DNA of 64,000 bases from NCBI GenBank assembly GCA_907163375.1, contig CAJQUW010003579.1:1-64000 (forward strand), given 5' to 3'. Numbering within the stretch: position 1 is the stretch's first letter; every line of letters begins with the position of its first letter. The notes below the pieces were generated by a model. The model worked only from the letters and a program-made list of their open reading frames with translations. It made no database searches and was not told the origin of the DNA. Shown here piece by piece: positions 11,901 to 23,087 of the stretch. The translations under genes were made by a program, and so were the position numbers. The stretch is from Prostheceraeus crozeri. Its lineage: Eukaryota; Platyhelminthes; Polycladida; Euryleptidae.

Positions 11901-14900
11901 GCGTCGAGGATTATTCTAACTGTTCAATAATCGTCGCTGTAACGCCGAGGATTATTCTAACTGTTCAATAATCGTCGCTGTAACGCCGAGGATTATTCTA
12001 ACTGCTCAATAATCGTCGCTGTAACGCCGAGGATTATTCTAACTGCTCAATAATCGTCGCTGGAACGCCGAGGATTATTCTAACTGCTCAATAATCGTCG
12101 CTGTAACGCCGAGGATTATTCTAACTGCTCAATAATCGTCGCTGTAACGCCGAGGATTATTCTAACTGCTCAATAATCGTCGCTGTAACGCCGAGGATTA
12201 TTCTAACTGCTCAATAATCGTCGCTGTAACGCCGAGGATTATTCTAACTGCTCAATAATCGTCGCTGTAACGCCGAGGATTATTCTAACTGTTCAATAAT
12301 CGTCGCTGTAACGCCGAGGATTATTCTAACTGCTCAATAATCGTCGCTGTAACGCCGAGGATTATTCTAACTGCTCAATAATTGTCGCTGTAACGCCGAG
12401 GATTATTCTAACTGCTCAATAATTGTCGCTGTAACGCCGAGGATTATTCTAACTGTTCAATAATCGTCGCTGTAACGCCGAGGATTATTCTAACTGTTCA
12501 ATAATCGTCGCTGTAACGTCGAGGATTATTCTAACTGCTCAATAGTCGTCGCTGTAACGCCGAGGTATATTCTAACTGCTCAATAATCGTCGCTGTAACG
12601 CCGAGGATTATTCTAACTGCTCAATAATCGTCGCTGTAACGCCGAGGATTATTCTAAATGCTCAATAATCGTCGCTGTAACGCCGAGGTATATTCTAACT
12701 GCTCAAAAAATCGTCGCTGTAACGCCGAGGATTATTCTAACTGCTCAATAATCGTCGCTGTAACGCCGAGGATTCTTCTAACTGCTCAATAATCGTCGCT
12801 GTAACGCCGAGGATTATTCTAACTGCTCAATAATCGTCGCTGTAACGCCGAGGATTATCCTAACTGCTCAATAATCGTCGCTGTAGCGTCGAGGATTATC
12901 CTAACTGCTCAATAATCGTCGCTGTAACGCCGAGGATTATTCTAAATGCTCAATAATCGTCGCTGTAACGCCGAGGATTATTCTAACTGCTCAATAATCG
13001 TCGCTATAACGCCGAGGATTATTCTAACTGCTCAATAATCGTCGCTGTAACGCCGAGGATTATTCTAACTGCTCAATAATCGTCGCTGTAACGCCGAGGA
13101 TTCTTCTAACTGCTCAATAATCGTCGCTGTAGCGTCGAGGATTATTCTAACTGCTCAATAATCGTCGCTGTAACGCCGAGGATTATTCTAACTGCTCAAT
13201 AATCGTCGCTGTAACGCCGAGGATTATTCTAACTGCTCAATAATCGTCGCTGTAACGCCGAGATTATACTAACTGCTCAATAATCGTCGCTGTAACGCCG
13301 AGGATTATTCTAACTGCTCAATAATCGTCGCTGTAACGCCGAGGATTATTCTAACTGCTCAATAATCGTCGCTGTAACGCCGAGGATTATTCTAACTGCT
13401 CAATAATCGTCGCTGTAACGCCGAGGATTATTCTAACTGCTCAATAATCGTCGCTGTAACGCCGAGGATTATTCTAACTGCTCAATAATAGTCGCTCTAA
13501 CGCCGAGGATTATTCTAACTGCTCAATAATCGTCGCTGTAACGCCGAGGATTATTCTAACTGCTCAATAATCGTCGCTGTAGCGTCGAGGATTATTCTAA
13601 CTGTTCAATAATCGTCGCTGTAACGCCGAGGATTATTCTAACTGTTCAATAATCGTCGCTGTAACGCCGAGGATTATTCTAACTGCTCAATAATCGTCGC
13701 TGTAACGCCGAGGATTATTCTAACTGCTCAATAATCGTCGCTGGAACGCCGAGGATTATTCTAACTGCTCAATAATCGTCGCTGTAACGCCGAGGATTAT
13801 TCTAACTGCTCAATAATCGTCGCTGTAACGCCGAGGATTATTCTAACTGCTCAATAATCGTCGCTGTAACGCCGAGGATTATTCTAACTGCTCAATAATT
13901 GTCGCTGTAACGCCGAGGATTATTCTAACTGCTCAATAATCGTCGCTGTAACGCCGAGGATTATTCTAACTGTTCAATAATCGTCGCTGTAACGCCGAGG
14001 ATTATTCTAACTGCTCAATAATCGTCGCTGTAACGCCGAGGATTATTCTAACTGCTCAATAATTGTCGCTGTAACGCCGAGGATTATTCTAACTGCTCAA
14101 TAATTGTCGCTGTAACGCCGAGGATTATTCTAACTGTTCAATAATCGTCGCTGTAACGCCGAGGATTATTCTAACTGTTCAATAATCGTCGCTGTAACGT
14201 CGAGGATTATTCTAACTGCTCAATAGTCGTCGCTGTAACGCCGAGGTATATTCTAACTGCTCAATAATCGTCGCTGTAACGCCGAGGATTATTCTAACTG
14301 TTCAATAATCGTCGCTGTAACGCCGAGGATTATTCTAAATGCTCAATAATCGTCGCTGTAACGCCGAGGATCATTCTAACTGCTCAAAAAATCGTCGCTG
14401 TAACGCCGAGGATTATTCTAACTGCTCAATAATCGTCGCTGTAACGCCGAGGATTCTTCTAACTGCTCAATAATCGTCGCTGTAACGCCGAGGATTATTC
14501 TAACTGCTCAATAATCGTCGCTGTAACGCCGAGGATTATCCTAACTGCTCAATAATCGTCGCTGTAGCGTCGAGGATTATCCTAACTGCTCAATAATCGT
14601 CGCTGTAACGCCGAGGATTATTCTAAATGCTCAATAATCGTCGCTGTAACGCCGAGGATTATTCTAACTGCTCAATAATCGTCGCTGTAACGCCGAGGAT
14701 TATTCTAACTGCTCAATAATCGTCGCTGTAACGCCGAGGATTATTCTAACTGCTCAATAATCGTCGCTGTAACGCCGAGGATTCTTCTAACTGCTCAATA
14801 ATCGTCGCTGTAGCGCCGAGGATTATTCTAACTGCTCAATAATCGTCGCTGTAACGCCGAGGATTATTCTAACTGCTCAATAATCGTCGCTGTAACGCCG

Positions 14901-15535
14901 AGGATTATTCTAACTGCTCAATAATCGTCGCTGTAACGCCGAGGATTATTCTAACTGCTCAATAATCGTCGCTGTAACGCCGAGGATTATTCTAACTGCT
15001 CAATAATCGTCGCTGTAACGCCGAGGATTATTCTAACTGCTCAATAATCGTCGCTGTAACGCCGAGGATTATTCTAACTGCTCAATAATCGTCGCTGTAA
15101 CGCCGAGGATTATTCTAACTGCTCAATAATCGTCGCTGTAACGCCGAGGATTATTCTAACTGCTCAATAATAGTCGCTCTAACGCCGAGGATTATCCTAA
15201 CTGCTCAATAATCGTCGCTGGAAGGCCCTGGGCTATCCTAACTGCTGAATAATCGTCGCTGGAAGGCCCTGGGCAATCTTAACTGCTCAATAATCGTCGC
15301 TGTAACGCCGAGGATTATTCTAACTGCTCAATAATCGTCGCTGTAACGCCGAGGATTATTCTAACTGCTCAATAATCGTCGCTGTAACGCCGAGGATTAT
15401 CCTAACTGCTGAATAATCGTCGCTGGAAGGCCCTGGGCAATCTTAACTGTTCATTAATAGTCGCTGTAATCTTACTTACTGGACTATCTTAAATTCTCAA
15501 TAGTCGTCGCTGTAAGGGCCTGGACTATGAAAGGT
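8998..15535. repeat. 41-bp tandem repeat array (minisatellite), about 155 copies
   Basis: The unit is 41 bp and reads from TAACTGCTCAATAATCGTCG to ACGCCGAGGATTATTC. The spacing of 41 is constant over more than 6 kb with few indels. Recurrent variants include CTGTTC for CTGCTC, GTAGCGTCG for GTAACGCCG, TTATCC for TTATTC and AATTGTCG for AATCGTCG. Each unit has an inverted pair AATAATC / GATTATT separated by 17 bases, so single strands could form a hairpin per unit. Each unit also has four CpGs in otherwise AT-rich DNA. Stops occur in every frame, so it is not coding. The right edge (15,217-15,535) is decayed and contains an older unit form with GGAAGGCCCTGGGC. Confidence 0.97.
11840..15202. 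repeat. Tandem duplication of a 1,681-bp block inside the 41-bp array
   Basis: Rare variant units recur exactly 1,681 bp apart. GTAGCGTCG occurs at 11898 and 13579; CTGGAACG at 12060 and 13741; AATAGTCGTCGC at 12541 and 14222; CTCAAAAAATCG at 12702 and 14383; TTCTTCTAAC at 13101 and 14782. After a 1-bp deletion near 13261 the last marker (AATAGTCGCTC) is 1,682 bp apart (13487, 15169). The two copies are head to tail, about 11,840-13,520 and 13,521-15,202. The block equals 41 units of 41 bp. Confidence 0.9.
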
Positions 15536-16211
15536 GCTCAGTGCCTCAATGACAGTTGTTACGAGATGCCATTATCGGTGACACAATTCTACAGTGGACG
15601 TTTGAACCATGAACTCCTACGGAATTTCAAAGCTTTTATCGGTTACTTGCCGGCCTACTACCTTCATGACTCCTGACATTTCACTAATGGTCAACATCGC
15701 TCCACACATGCCACAAATGTGCTTTCAGCTTTCCATGTAGGTGAAGATTAAGACCGTTTCGGCAATCAAAACAATCAGTTCATCCCATGAACTTTTCTCT
15801 CATGTGAATGTGAAAGTTCAGAAGTCAGAATGACAGTGTTTCACTTCGTTCTTCTTATTTCTAATTGAAGGAACATTTCCAAACGTGGAAGATTGACAGC
15901 TCAATCTGTTGACAAGAGAATTGCGAAATCTTCGCATCAACAACAACAATATCATCAAGTCTCAAGTGATTCGGCAATAAGCGTGAAGCGACGATTATTT
16001 CCCGGTAATTTCATCTACGCTGTCATTCTCAGAGCTCTCCTTCGAGCGGAATCTCATCATTCAGTGAACGCTGACCGTATGACAACCCGAATGACACTCT
16101 CACATATCAGATAAACAAATCCGTCTGAAAACCATGAAAAGAAATATTTTTCGTAGACAAGATAATCGTCAAAAGATAACCATAAGTGGAGAGTACAGGG
16201 AAGTAAAGCGC
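15536..16211. other. Spacer between the 41-bp and 22-bp arrays
   Basis: About 680 bp of unique sequence. An open frame at 15893-16114 on the plus strand (QQQQ-containing, 73 codons) has no recognisable family and no splice context I can support, so I do not call a gene. Confidence 0.4.
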
Positions 16212-17586
16212 ATGATTCAGGGGAGTGGTGTGGAGGATTCGGGGGAGAGGAGTGGAGGATTCAGGGGAGTGGGGAGGAGGATTCAGGGGAGTGGAGTGGA
16301 GGATTTAAGGGATTGGGGAGGAGGATTGGGGGGTGTGGAGGATTCAGGGGAGTGGAGTGGAGGTTTCGGGGGAGAGGAGTGGAGGATTCGGGGGAGTGGT
16401 GTGGAGGATTCGGGGGAGAGGAGTGGAGGATTCAGGGGAGTGGGGAGGAGGATTCAGGGGAGTGGAGTGGAGGATTCAAGGGAGAGGAGTGGAGGATTCA
16501 GGGGAGTGGGGAGGAGGATTCAGGGGAGTGGAGTGGAGGATTCAAGGGATTGGGGAGGAGGATTCGGGGGAGTGGAGGATTCAGGGGAGTGGAGTGGAGG
16601 ATTCGGGGGAGAGGAGTGGAGGATTCGGGGGAGAGGAGTGGAGGATTCGGGGGAGAGGAGTGGATGATTCGGGGGAGTGGTGTGGAGGATTCAGGCGAGT
16701 GGAGTGGAGGATTCGGGGGAGAGGAGTGGAGGATTCAGGGGAGAGGTGTGGAGGATTCAGGGGAGAGGAGTGGAGGATTCGGGGGAGAAGAGTGGAGGAT
16801 TCGGGGGAGAGGAGTGGAGGATTCGGGGGAGTGGAGTGGAGGATTCAGGGGAGTGGAGTGGAGGATTCGGGGGAGAGGAGTGGAGGATTCAAGGGAGTGG
16901 AGTGGAGGATTCGGGGGAGAGGAGTGGAGGATTCGGGGAGAGGAGTGGAGGATTCTGGGGAGTGGTGTGGAGGATTCTGGGGATTGGAGTGGAGGATTCA
17001 GGGGAGAGGAGTGGAGGATTCGGGGGAGAGGAGTGGAGGATTCGGGGGAGTGGAGTGGAGGATTCAGGGGAGTGGAGTGGAGGATTCAAGGGGAGAGGAG
17101 TGGAGGATTCGGGGGAGAGGAGTGGAGGATTCGGGGGAGAGGAGTGGAGGATTCGGGGGAGTGGTGTGGAGGATTCAGGCGAGTGGAGTGGAGGATTCGG
17201 GGGAGAGGAGTGGAGGATTCGGGGGAGAGGAGTGGAGGATTCGGGGGAGTGGAGTGGAGGATTCGGGGGAGAGGAGTGGAGGATTCGGGGGAGTGGTGTG
17301 GAGGATTCAGGGGAGTGGAGTGGAGGATTCAGGCGAGTGGAGTGGAGGATTCAGGGGAGTGGAGTGGAGGATTCGGGGGAGAGGAGTGGAGGATTCGGGG
17401 GAGAGGAGTGGAAGATTCAGGGGAGTGGAGTGGAGGATTTAAGGGAGTGGAGTGGAGGATTCAGGCGAGTGGAGTGGAGGATTCATGGAATTGGAGTGGA
17501 GGATTCGGGGAGTGGAGGATTCAGGAGAGTAAAGCGCATGATTCAAAAAGCAGGATTCAAGGCAGTGGAGTGGAGGATTCAGGGGA

Positions 17587-18130
17587 ATAAGGTGAAGGAT
17601 TCATTAGATGAGTGTGCAGGATTCGGGAGATTGGATAGAAGGTTTCAGGCGAAGGATGTGTAGGATTCATGGGAGTGGAGAGGAGGATTCAAGGGAGTGG
17701 AGTGTAGGAGTCGGGGGAGTGGAGTGGAGGATTCAGGGGAATAAGGTGAAGGATTCATTAGATGAGTGTGCAGGATTCGGGAGATTGCATAGAAGGTTTC
17801 AGGCGAAGGATGTGTAGGATTCATGGGAGTGGAGAGGAGGATTCAAGGGAGTGGAGTGTAGGAGTCGGGGGAGTGGAGAGGAGGATTCAGGGAATTAGGT
17901 GAAGGATTCATTAGATGAGTGTGCAGGATTCGGGAGATTGGATAGAAGGTTTCAGGCGAAGGATGTGTAGGATTCATGGGAGTGGAGAGGAGGATTCAAG
18001 GGAGTGGAGTGTAGGAGTCGGGGGAGTGGAGAGGAGGATTCAGGGGAATAAGGTGAAGGATTCATTAGATGAGTGTGCAGGATTCGGGAGATTGGATAGA
18101 AGGTTTCAGGCGAAGGATGTGTAGGATTCA
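17587..18130. repeat. 154-bp higher-order repeat (7 x 22 bp)
   Basis: The marker ATAAGGTGAAGGATTCATTA starts at 17587, 17741 and 18048, with an ATTAGG variant at 17894. The spacings are 154, 153 and 154. Each super-unit holds seven diverged 22-mers, including GATGAGTGTGCAGGATTC and TTTCAGGCGAAGGATGTGTA. The 153 comes from a single missing G. Confidence 0.88.
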
Positions 18131-18229
18131 TGGGAGTGGAGAGGAGAGGAGGATTCAAGGGAGTGGAGTGGAGGAGTCATGGGAGTGGAGAGCAGGATTC
18201 AAGGGAGTGGAGTGGAGGAGTCGGGGGAG

Positions 18230-19195
18230 TGGCGAGGAGGATTCAGGGGAGTGGAGTGGAGGAGTCGGGGGAGTGGCGAGGAGGATTCAGGGGAGTGGAG
18301 TGGAGGAGTCGGGGGAGTGGCGAGGAGGATTCAGGGGAGTGGAGTGGAGGAGTCGGGGGAGTGGCGAGGAGGATTCAGGGGAGTGGAGTGGAGGAGTCGG
18401 GGGAGTGGCGAGTAGGATTCAGGGGAGTGGAGGATTCAGTGTAGTGGAGTGGAGGATTCAGGGGATTGGGGAGGAGGATTCAGGGGAGTGGAGTGGAGGA
18501 TTGAAGGGAGTGGAGTGGAGGATTCAGGGGATTGGGGAGGAGAATTCGGGGGAGTGGAGTGGAGGATTCAGGGGATTGGGGAGGAGAATTCGGGGGAGTG
18601 GAGGATTCAGGGGAGTGGAGGATTCAATGGAGAGGAGTGGAGGATTCAGGGGATTGGGGAGGAGGATTCAAGGGAGTGCAGTGGAGGATTCAGGGGAGTG
18701 GAGTGGAGGAGTCGGGGGAGTGGCGAGGAGGATTCAGTGGAGTGGAGTGGAGGAGTCGGGGGAGTGGCGAGGAGGATTCAGGGGAGTGGAGTGGAGGAGT
18801 CGGGTGAGTGGCGAGGAGGATTCAGGGAGTGGAGTGGAGGAGTCGGGGGAGTGGCGAGGAGGATTCAGGGGAGTGGAGTGGAGGAGTCGGGGGAGTGGCG
18901 AGTAGGATTCAGGGGAGTGGAGGATTCAGTGTAGTGGAGTGGAGGATTCAGGGGATTGGGGAGGAGGATTCAGGGGAGTGGAGTGGAGGATTGAAGGGAG
19001 TGGAGTGGAGGATTCAGGGGATTGGGGAGGAGAATTCGGGGGAGTGGAGTGGAGGATTCAGGGGATTGGGGAGGAGAATTCGGGGGAGTGGAGGATTCAG
19101 GGGAGTGGAGGATTCAATGGAGAGGAGTGGAGGATTCAGGGGATTGGGGAGGAGGATTCAAGGGAGTGCAGTGGAGGATTCAGGGGATTGGGGAG
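18230..19195. repeat. About 490-bp block duplicated head to tail
   Basis: The marker AGGATTCAGTGTAGTGGAGT occurs at 18431 and 18921, 490 bp apart. The sequence on either side (GTGGCGAGTAGGATTC before, then two GGGGAGGAGAATTCGGGGGA motifs after) is repeated in the same order. The outer borders are approximate. Confidence 0.75.
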
Positions 19196-21178
19196 GAAGA
19201 TTCGGGGGATTGGGGAGGAGGAAGCGTGGGAGTGGAGTGGAGTGGAGGATTCATGGGAGTGGGAAGGAGGATTCAAGGGAGTGGAGAGGAGGATTCAATG
19301 GAGTGGAGTGGAGGATTCATGGGAGTGGGAAGGAGGATTCAATGGAGAGGAGTGGAGGATTCATGGGAGTGGGTAGGAGGATTCAAGGGAGTGGAGTGGA
19401 GGATTCATGGGAGTGGGAAGGAGGATTCAAGGGAGTGGAGAGGAGGATTCAATGGAGTGGAGTGGAGGATTCAAGGGAGTGGAGAGGAGGATTCAATGGA
19501 GAGGAGTGGAGGATTCATGGGAGTGGGTAGGAGGATTCAGGGAATGGAGGATTCTTGGGATTGGGGAGGAGGAAGCGTGGGAGTGGAGTGGAGGATTCAT
19601 GGGAGTGGAGTGGAGGATTCAAGGGAGTGCAGTGGAGGATTCAGGGGATTGGGGAGGAAGATTCGGGGGAGTGGAGGATTCAGGGAATGGAGGATTCTTG
19701 GGATTGGGGAGGAGGAAGCGTGGGAGTGGAGAGGAGGATTCAATGGAGAGGAGTGGAGGAAGCGTGGGAGTGGAGAGGAGGATTCAATGGAGAGGAGTGG
19801 AGGATTCATGGGAGTGGGTAGGAGGATTCAAGGGAGTGGAGTGGAGGATTCAGTGGAGTGGAGGATTCAGGGAATGGAGGATTCTTGGGATTGGGGAGGA
19901 GGATGCGGGGGAGTGGAGTGGAGGATTCATGGGAGTGGGGAAGAGGATTTAAGGGAGTGGAGTGGAGGATTCAGGGGAGTGGAGTGGAGGATTCAGGGGA
20001 GTGGAGGATTCATGGGAGTGAGAGGAGGATTCATGGGAGTGGGGAGGAGGATTCAATGGAGAGGAGTGGAGGATTCAGGGGAGAGGAGTGGAGGATTCAG
20101 GGGAGTGAGAGGAGGATTCATGGGAGTGGGGAGGAGGATTCAGGGGAGTGGAGTGGAGGATTCAGGGGATTGGGAGGAGGATTCGGGGAATGGAGGATTC
20201 AGGGGAGTGGAGTGGAGGATTCAGGGGATTGGGGAGGAGGATTCAGGGGAGTGGAGTGGAGGATTCAGGGGATTGGGGAGGAGGATTCGGGGGATTGGGA
20301 GGAGGATTCGGGGAATGGAGGATTCAGGGGAGTGGAGTGGAGGATTCAGGGCATTGGAGTGGAGGATTCAGGGGATTGGGGAGGAGGATTCGGGGGATTG
20401 GGAGGAGGATTCGGGGGATTGGGAGGAGGATTCGGGGAATGGAGGATTCAGGGGAGTGGAGTGCAGGATTCAGGGGAGTGGAGTGGAGGATTCAGGGGAT
20501 TGGGGAGGAGGATTCGGGGGATTGGGAGGAGGATTCGGGGAATGGAGGATTCAGGGGAGTGGAGTGGAGGATTCAGGGGATTGGGGAGGAGGATTCGGGG
20601 GATTGGGAGGAGGATTCGGGGAATGGAGGATTCAGGGGAGTGGAGTGCAGGATTCAGGGGAGTGGAGTGGAGGATTCAGGGGATTGGGGAGGAGGATTCG
20701 GGGGATTGGGAGGAGGATTCGGGGAATGGAGGATTCAGGGGAGTGGAGTGGAGGATTCAGGGGATTGGGGAGGATGATTCAGGGGAGTGGAGTGGAGGAT
20801 TCAGGGGATTGGGGAGGAGGATTCAGGGGAGTGGAGTGGAGGATTCAGGGGATTGGGGAGGAGGATTCGGGGGATTGGGAGGAGGATTCGGGGAATGGAG
20901 GATTCAGGGGAGTGGAGTGCAGGATTCAGGGGAGTGGAGTGGAGGATTCAGGGGATTGGGGAGGAGGATTCGGGGGATTGGGAGGAGGATTCGGGGAATG
21001 GAGGATTCAGGGGAGTGGAGTGGAGGATTCAGGGGATTGGGGAGGATGATTCAGGGGAGTGGAGTGGAGGATTCAGGGGATTGGGGAGGAGGATTCAGGG
21101 GAGTGGAGTGGAGGATTCAGGGGAGTGGAGAATTCATGGGAGTGAGAGGAGGATTCATGGAATTGGAGTGGATGATTC

Positions 21179-22137
21179 CATGTCTGCTGTTCTTTGCCAA
21201 TCAGTTCTACATTTTGAATCCTACAGGTTGAGTTCACCCTTTCTTCCATGAAATTCTGTTTCTCTGACGTTTTACATGACAGCTGTCTCTCATTTGGATT
21301 TCATTTCGTAATTGAAATGTCAATCAAAGGCATAAGGAAGGCATGATGGTTATTACGTAACGATGCTGGTGAAAATTACTCCGTTAATGGAACTCTGCTA
21401 TAGTAGGCATCACGAACATCTCAATTGATGTTACAATGTTTTTGATGGGAAATCCCTCTGTGTTCTTGACCTAATCAGGAATCACCTTCAACAACTTGTC
21501 ATTATTCTGTGATCCGTGTGCGTGAAGATCCTTCAAAGTCGGTATCGATGAGTTCCTCGGTCATGGAAACCGCGACACATCTGTGGCAATCAAACTTGAC
21601 ATGCAGACTTCAGATTCTTCCTCAATAAAATCATGTTGAGTTTTTCTTTCATACCACACATGAAGCGGTGTCTGATGAAGAAAGAAATGTCACGAGGTAT
21701 CACCAACATTCTGTTAATTCGTCAAACTTATTCAGTGAAGTAAATATATTCAAGTGTGGATCGACTTGAGAAGCATGGTTGAAGAATGCATGACAGCTAC
21801 GAGCTGCTACATGAGACAAGTAGAAGAATTTAATATTCAGCTGTATTCTTATTGAAAATGGGAGCAGAGCTCAGTAGCTGCCATTTCATCCAATATCAGG
21901 AGGCCTAGTTCACATCCATCGACACACTTCTCTATTTTAAGTTGCAGCCATGTCCGAGTGAATTTGAGATTTGCAATTAGCAAGTTTGTGAAATTTCCAC
22001 GCGTATTCATTAAATATCACTTTACTACAGATTTCTAAAAATTCCTTTCAATCTCCACTGGAATCAGTGAATTGGTAAGTTTGACCGCTTCGCTGAGAAC
22101 GTTGCATAACACTGTCTCACAATACAGAAGATGCATC
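21179..22137. other. Non-coding stretch after the 22-bp array
   Basis: Unique AT-rich sequence with no supported exon or element. No splice-flanked open frame stood out. Confidence 0.4.
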
Positions 22138-22277
22138 TAAAACTCAGCTGTAGCACGTAGCTGCCCGACATAATTGATCAGCTTGCGAGTGATGCATTTC
22201 ACGGGTATAAAACTCAGTTGTAGCACGTAGCTGCCCGACATAATTGATCAGTTTGCGAGTGATGCATTTCACGGGTA
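22138..22277. repeat. 70-bp tandem duplication (two copies)
   Basis: TAAAACTCAG-type starts at 22138 and 22208 are followed by the same 70 bases (TGTAGCACGTAGCTGCCCGA, GTGATGCATTTCACGGGTA). Only about two substitutions separate the copies, so the duplication looks recent. Confidence 0.9.
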
Positions 22278-22472
22278 CCGCAACCCCGGCGAACTTAGGC
22301 AAGTTTTCAATGTATTTAAGGTTGTCCTGCGTTAATTTCCTGCCCAAATGACCCAATAACTTCCATGAACTGCAGTCTTAGCTTCTATTCGAATGATAAA
22401 TATCAATTAATTTCGTACCAACATTTATAACTAACTTTTTGCAGCTTGATATACACGTTCATTTATTATAAG

Positions 22473-22905
22473 AGCCGGTTAACTAAGGCAGGTTACCCGA
22501 TTAGACCATACTTTTGTTGTCGATCAAATCGCAACAATAAAGCAACAATTTTAGACGTTCTCATAAGAAAACATGTATAGCCATGAAGATAAACATATAT
22601 TCCTATCCGACTTATACAGCGTAGGCTACACGAGAAATTAATAGACTTCAAAATGCAAGCTTATGCACATTGTTCACACAGAAACGACTCATTATAGGCT
22701 CCACCATTGCAACCACCACAAATCCAGCCACTGTATCTCTAGCGTTGAATCCAATAAGCTGTAGAACATGAAGCCCGAGTATCTTCATCGATGACGTGTG
22801 CACTTCACGTCACTATTGAGCTCACTGTCCGATTTGAATGATAGCCTTTTTGACTGAGTACTAACAACACAGTCGCATTCTCAGCCTGCCTTAGTTAAAC
22901 CGGCT
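22473..22905. mobile_element. MITE-like element with inverted ends, about 430 bp
   Basis: The left end AGCCGGTTAACTAAGGCAGG at 22473 is mirrored near the right end by CCTGCCTTAGTTAAACCGGCT, with one extra A in the loop-side TTAA, ending at 22905. The interior has no coding capacity. No unambiguous target-site duplication is visible. Confidence 0.6.
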
Positions 22906-22940
22906 GCCTAAGCTGGCCGGTGCTACGGTACGTAAGCTGA

Positions 22941-23087
22941 AAGTATCTGACTTGAAGCAGTGTTTATTGACCGAGACTGCACACCGCCCTTCAACATCGA
23001 CGTGAGGCAGGCGGTGACGCTAACGGTCCGTCAAATTTGGATTAAGGTTTAATCTATACTTGATACATTCCTTCAAGTCAGATACTT
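22941..23087. mobile_element. Short foldback, perfect 17-bp inverted ends
   Basis: AAGTATCTGACTTGAAG at 22941-22957 is repeated as its exact reverse complement at 23071-23087. The 147-bp size and the end symmetry suggest a small MITE. The centre contains a GC-rich part (CGTGAGGCAGGCGGTGACGC). Confidence 0.5.

Larger units (their letters stand above)
16212..21178. repeat. 22-bp purine-rich tandem array, about 225 copies
   Basis: The unit is 22 bp, from GGATTC through GGGGGAGAGG to AGTGGA, with GAGTGGAGTGGA and GATTGGGGAGGA variants. The plus strand is nearly all G and A, with T only in GATTC and GTGG and C only in GATTC. Sub-blocks differ: near-pure 22-mers (16212-17560), a 154-bp super-repeat (17587-18130), GTCGGGGGAGTGGCGAGG-type 44-mers (18130-18900), CATGGGAGTGGG-type units (19200-20100) and GGATTGGGAGGA-type units (20100-21178). 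Because 22 is not divisible by 3 and the unit lacks stops, all three forward frames stay open for hundreds of codons. Those frames (for example 19022-21049) are repeat translations, with no evidence of a gene. Confidence 0.96.

Noticed and set aside
8998-15535. Regular repeats with near-constant spacing, superficially CRISPR-like
   Set aside because: The 41-bp units abut with no unique spacers, there are no cas genes, and the DNA is eukaryotic. This is a minisatellite.
16134-21251. Gly/Arg/Glu-rich frames of up to 675 codons in the 22-bp array
   Set aside because: The 22-bp unit is stop-free and cycles through three frames, and all three forward frames are equally open. Nothing favours one as a gene.
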